Shown here one piece after another: positions 30,041 through 31,276 of a stretch of 31,276 nucleotides of DNA. Under the pieces are notes generated by a model. That model had not been told where the DNA came from. It was given only the letters and a program-made list of their open reading frames with translations, and made no database searches. Within the stretch, counting starts at the first letter, position 1; each line of letters opens with the position of its first letter. The translations under genes and the position numbers were made by a program. The stretch spans positions 1 to 31,276 of the forward strand of contig JAQGDQ010002449.1 of the NCBI GenBank assembly GCA_030141605.1. Direction: 5' to 3'. This stretch comes from Tubiluchus corallicola (Eukaryota; Priapulida; Priapulimorpha; Priapulimorphida; Tubiluchidae).

Positions 30041-30258
30041 AACATTCCTCCAAAGAGTAATTTACAACCCCGCCTTAACATCAGCCTATAAGAGCATATT
30101 CTAAAGTCAAGCCGAGACCGTTTATTGTCATTAGCATGTTGCAAACAGAATGTAAATGTATTTTGTTACGTCGTTGTAAATATTCCGTGATATCAATAGA
30201 TTGGACGATATATTTTTTATACATGATAATTTAGAGTCATAAAGATGTCTTGTTAAGA
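30041..30258. other. Intergenic region between the two RCC1 genes
   Basis: AT-rich, no gene. It holds the ribosome binding site of the lipoprotein gene (GGAGGA just before its ATG) and a TTGACT on the minus strand near 30105 whose -10 partner is unclear. Each RCC1 gene thus seems to be its own transcription unit, because a terminator stands at the right end. Confidence 0.5.
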
Positions 30259-30283
30259 AGCCGCCCTTAAGTGCAGGGCGGCT
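30259..30283 (-). terminator. Terminator of the second RCC1 gene
   Basis: A perfect 9-base stem, AGCCGCCCT (30259-30267) and AGGGCGGCT (30275-30283), with loop TAAGTGC. On the minus strand TTCTTAA follows. It is a near-copy of the hairpin at 27458-27478. Confidence 0.8.
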
Positions 30284-30296
30284 ATATTATTGTTTA

Positions 30297-31276
30297 TTAA
30301 TTCAAGCTGTCAGTTATATCCACAGGATCAGCGCTAGAATATCCGGTTCCGGTTGTGAGGCTATCGCCCCAGGAGTAGACCTTGCCGTCCCTGGATATCG
30401 CTTTGCCACCGCTTGCACCACCGCTTATCAGGAGAATATCCTTGTCATTTAGCAGACTGAGGTTACCCAGAGCATTATTAGCATCTGAACCCCAAGAGTG
30501 GACTGTACCGTCAAACTTCACAGCGTATGTGCTGAACGGACCAGCATCCATAGTCCTGACGTTCTCCATTAGCTTGTGGGGAGTTGTGTAATAAGCGTTT
30601 GATGAATTGTCCAACTGCCTAGCGCCGTTATTACCCCAGCCGTAAAGGGTGCCGTTGTCTGTCAAAGCCAACATATGCGACTCTCCCCCGGCAATCTCAA
30701 TGACCACACCGTCAAAATAGGAGGTTGGTATGCTACTAAGGCCTCTCTGCGCACTTGTATCGCCGCTACCTGTTCCCCACAGCCCATAAGCGTTAGTCCC
30801 TATGGTATAGACAGTTCCACTAGTATTAAGAACGGCCGTAGTATAGGTGGTAGTTGCAACCGCCGTATAAGAATTGGAATAGTAGGTTGGAATAAGCTTA
30901 TCAGACGTATGACCTGTCTGCCCATGGTTACTCCTTCCCCAGGTGTAGAGCACGCGGTTTGAACCGATGGCAGCTGTGTGAAAAGCAGAACTTGAGATGT
31001 CGATGAACTTCACGCCACTATCCACACCGCTCATATCAACTAACACCGGGCTCGATCTATCTACGGTACTGCCGTCACCTATCTTGCCATAACTGTTTGA
31101 GCCCCAGCCCCAAAGCCGATGGTGGATGTCACGGGCAAATGACGTACCATTTCCGCTTGAGATAAGGTCAAACTTCTCTGATGAAATCTTCTTAGGATAG
31201 AGCACATTTACATTTGTGCCATCTCCCACCTGACCGTAATAGTTGTATCCCCAGGAGTAAAGCTCATTATTGTCAT
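30297..31276 (-). CDS. RCC1 repeat protein, 5' end outside the window
   Basis: Open on the minus strand from the right edge to a TAA at 30297, 326 codons including the stop. Seven RCC1 blades are visible (SWGYN, GWGSN, TWGRS, a degenerate TIGTN, GWGNN, SWGSD, SWGDS), so the propeller is probably complete and what is missing is the N-terminal part. By analogy with its neighbour that part may be a lipoprotein signal and sandwich domains, but none of it is seen. It is clearly paralogous to the left neighbour: both end with a blade reading DGKVY[A/S]WG and share the preceding NALG[D/N]LS blade. The first ATG inside the window frame, at 31229, falls within a blade and is not a likely start. Confidence 0.82.
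   Translation of the reverse strand, partial: DNNELYSWGYNYYGQVGDGTNVNVLYPKKISSEKFDLISSGNGTSFARDIHHRLWGWGSNSYGKIGDGSTVDRSSPVLVDMSGVDSGVKFIDISSSAFHTAAIGSNRVLYTWGRSNHGQTGHTSDKLIPTYYSNSYTAVATTTYTTAVLNTSGTVYTIGTNAYGLWGTGSGDTSAQRGLSSIPTSYFDGVVIEIAGGESHMLALTDNGTLYGWGNNGARQLDNSSNAYYTTPHKLMENVRTMDAGPFSTYAVKFDGTVHSWGSDANNALGNLSLLNDKDILLISGGASGGKAISRDGKVYSWGDSLTTGTGYSSADPVDITDSLN

Noticed and set aside
27581-31276. CRISPR-like or simple DNA repeats in the RCC1 region
   Set aside because: The periodicity comes from protein blades with diverged codons, not from identical short repeats with spacers.

Overview
The window looks like a chromosomal segment of a moderately AT-rich, Gram-negative, rod-shaped bacterium. 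The evidence is a complete MreBCD/PBP2/RodA elongation operon, a lipoprotein signal peptide and a periplasmic TRAP transporter. Gene content and order, plus a DHH-CBS-tRNA nucleotidyltransferase fusion, make me think of the Deferribacterota (Deferribacteres). That is an inference from memory, not a search result. No rRNA, tRNA, CRISPR array, prophage or insertion sequence was seen.

Layout. (1) 1-5865, minus strand: mreB-mreC-mreD-mrdA-rodA and the start of a B12-binding radical SAM gene, overlapping or nearly so, read from a promoter near 5.9 kb. (2) 6034-7494, plus: lysS, convergent with the next block. (3) 7547-16918, minus: a housekeeping operon xer - DHH/CBS/tRNA nucleotidyltransferase - phoH - ybeY - corC-like - era - mgtE - recO, mostly with overlapping stops and starts. 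(4) 17247-24431: a malic enzyme, a divergent SulP transporter, two tandem dctP genes and dctQM. Together this reads as a C4-dicarboxylate uptake and malate-to-pyruvate locus. (5) 24520-26639, minus: class I fructose-1,6-bisphosphatase and metF. (6) 26727-27314, plus: a small lytic transglycosylase. (7) 27458-31276, minus: two RCC1 beta-propeller genes, each ending at the same hairpin terminator, with a degraded third tail between the first gene and its terminator.

Seven otherwise well conserved genes carry small lesions: mrdA, mreC, lysS (three), phoH, sulP, the second dctP (two) and fbp. Most are single missing bases, and three of them (mrdA, phoH and the 3' end of lysS) fall in A/T homopolymers. 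Several of these genes are normally essential, so sequencing or assembly error is the simplest explanation. I annotate the full spans and give the break positions.

The most unusual part is the RCC1 region: a lipoprotein with about five carboxypeptidase-regulatory-like beta-sandwich domains followed by a seven-bladed RCC1 propeller, a paralogue entering from the right edge, and a recombination scar that preserves the head and tail of a further copy.
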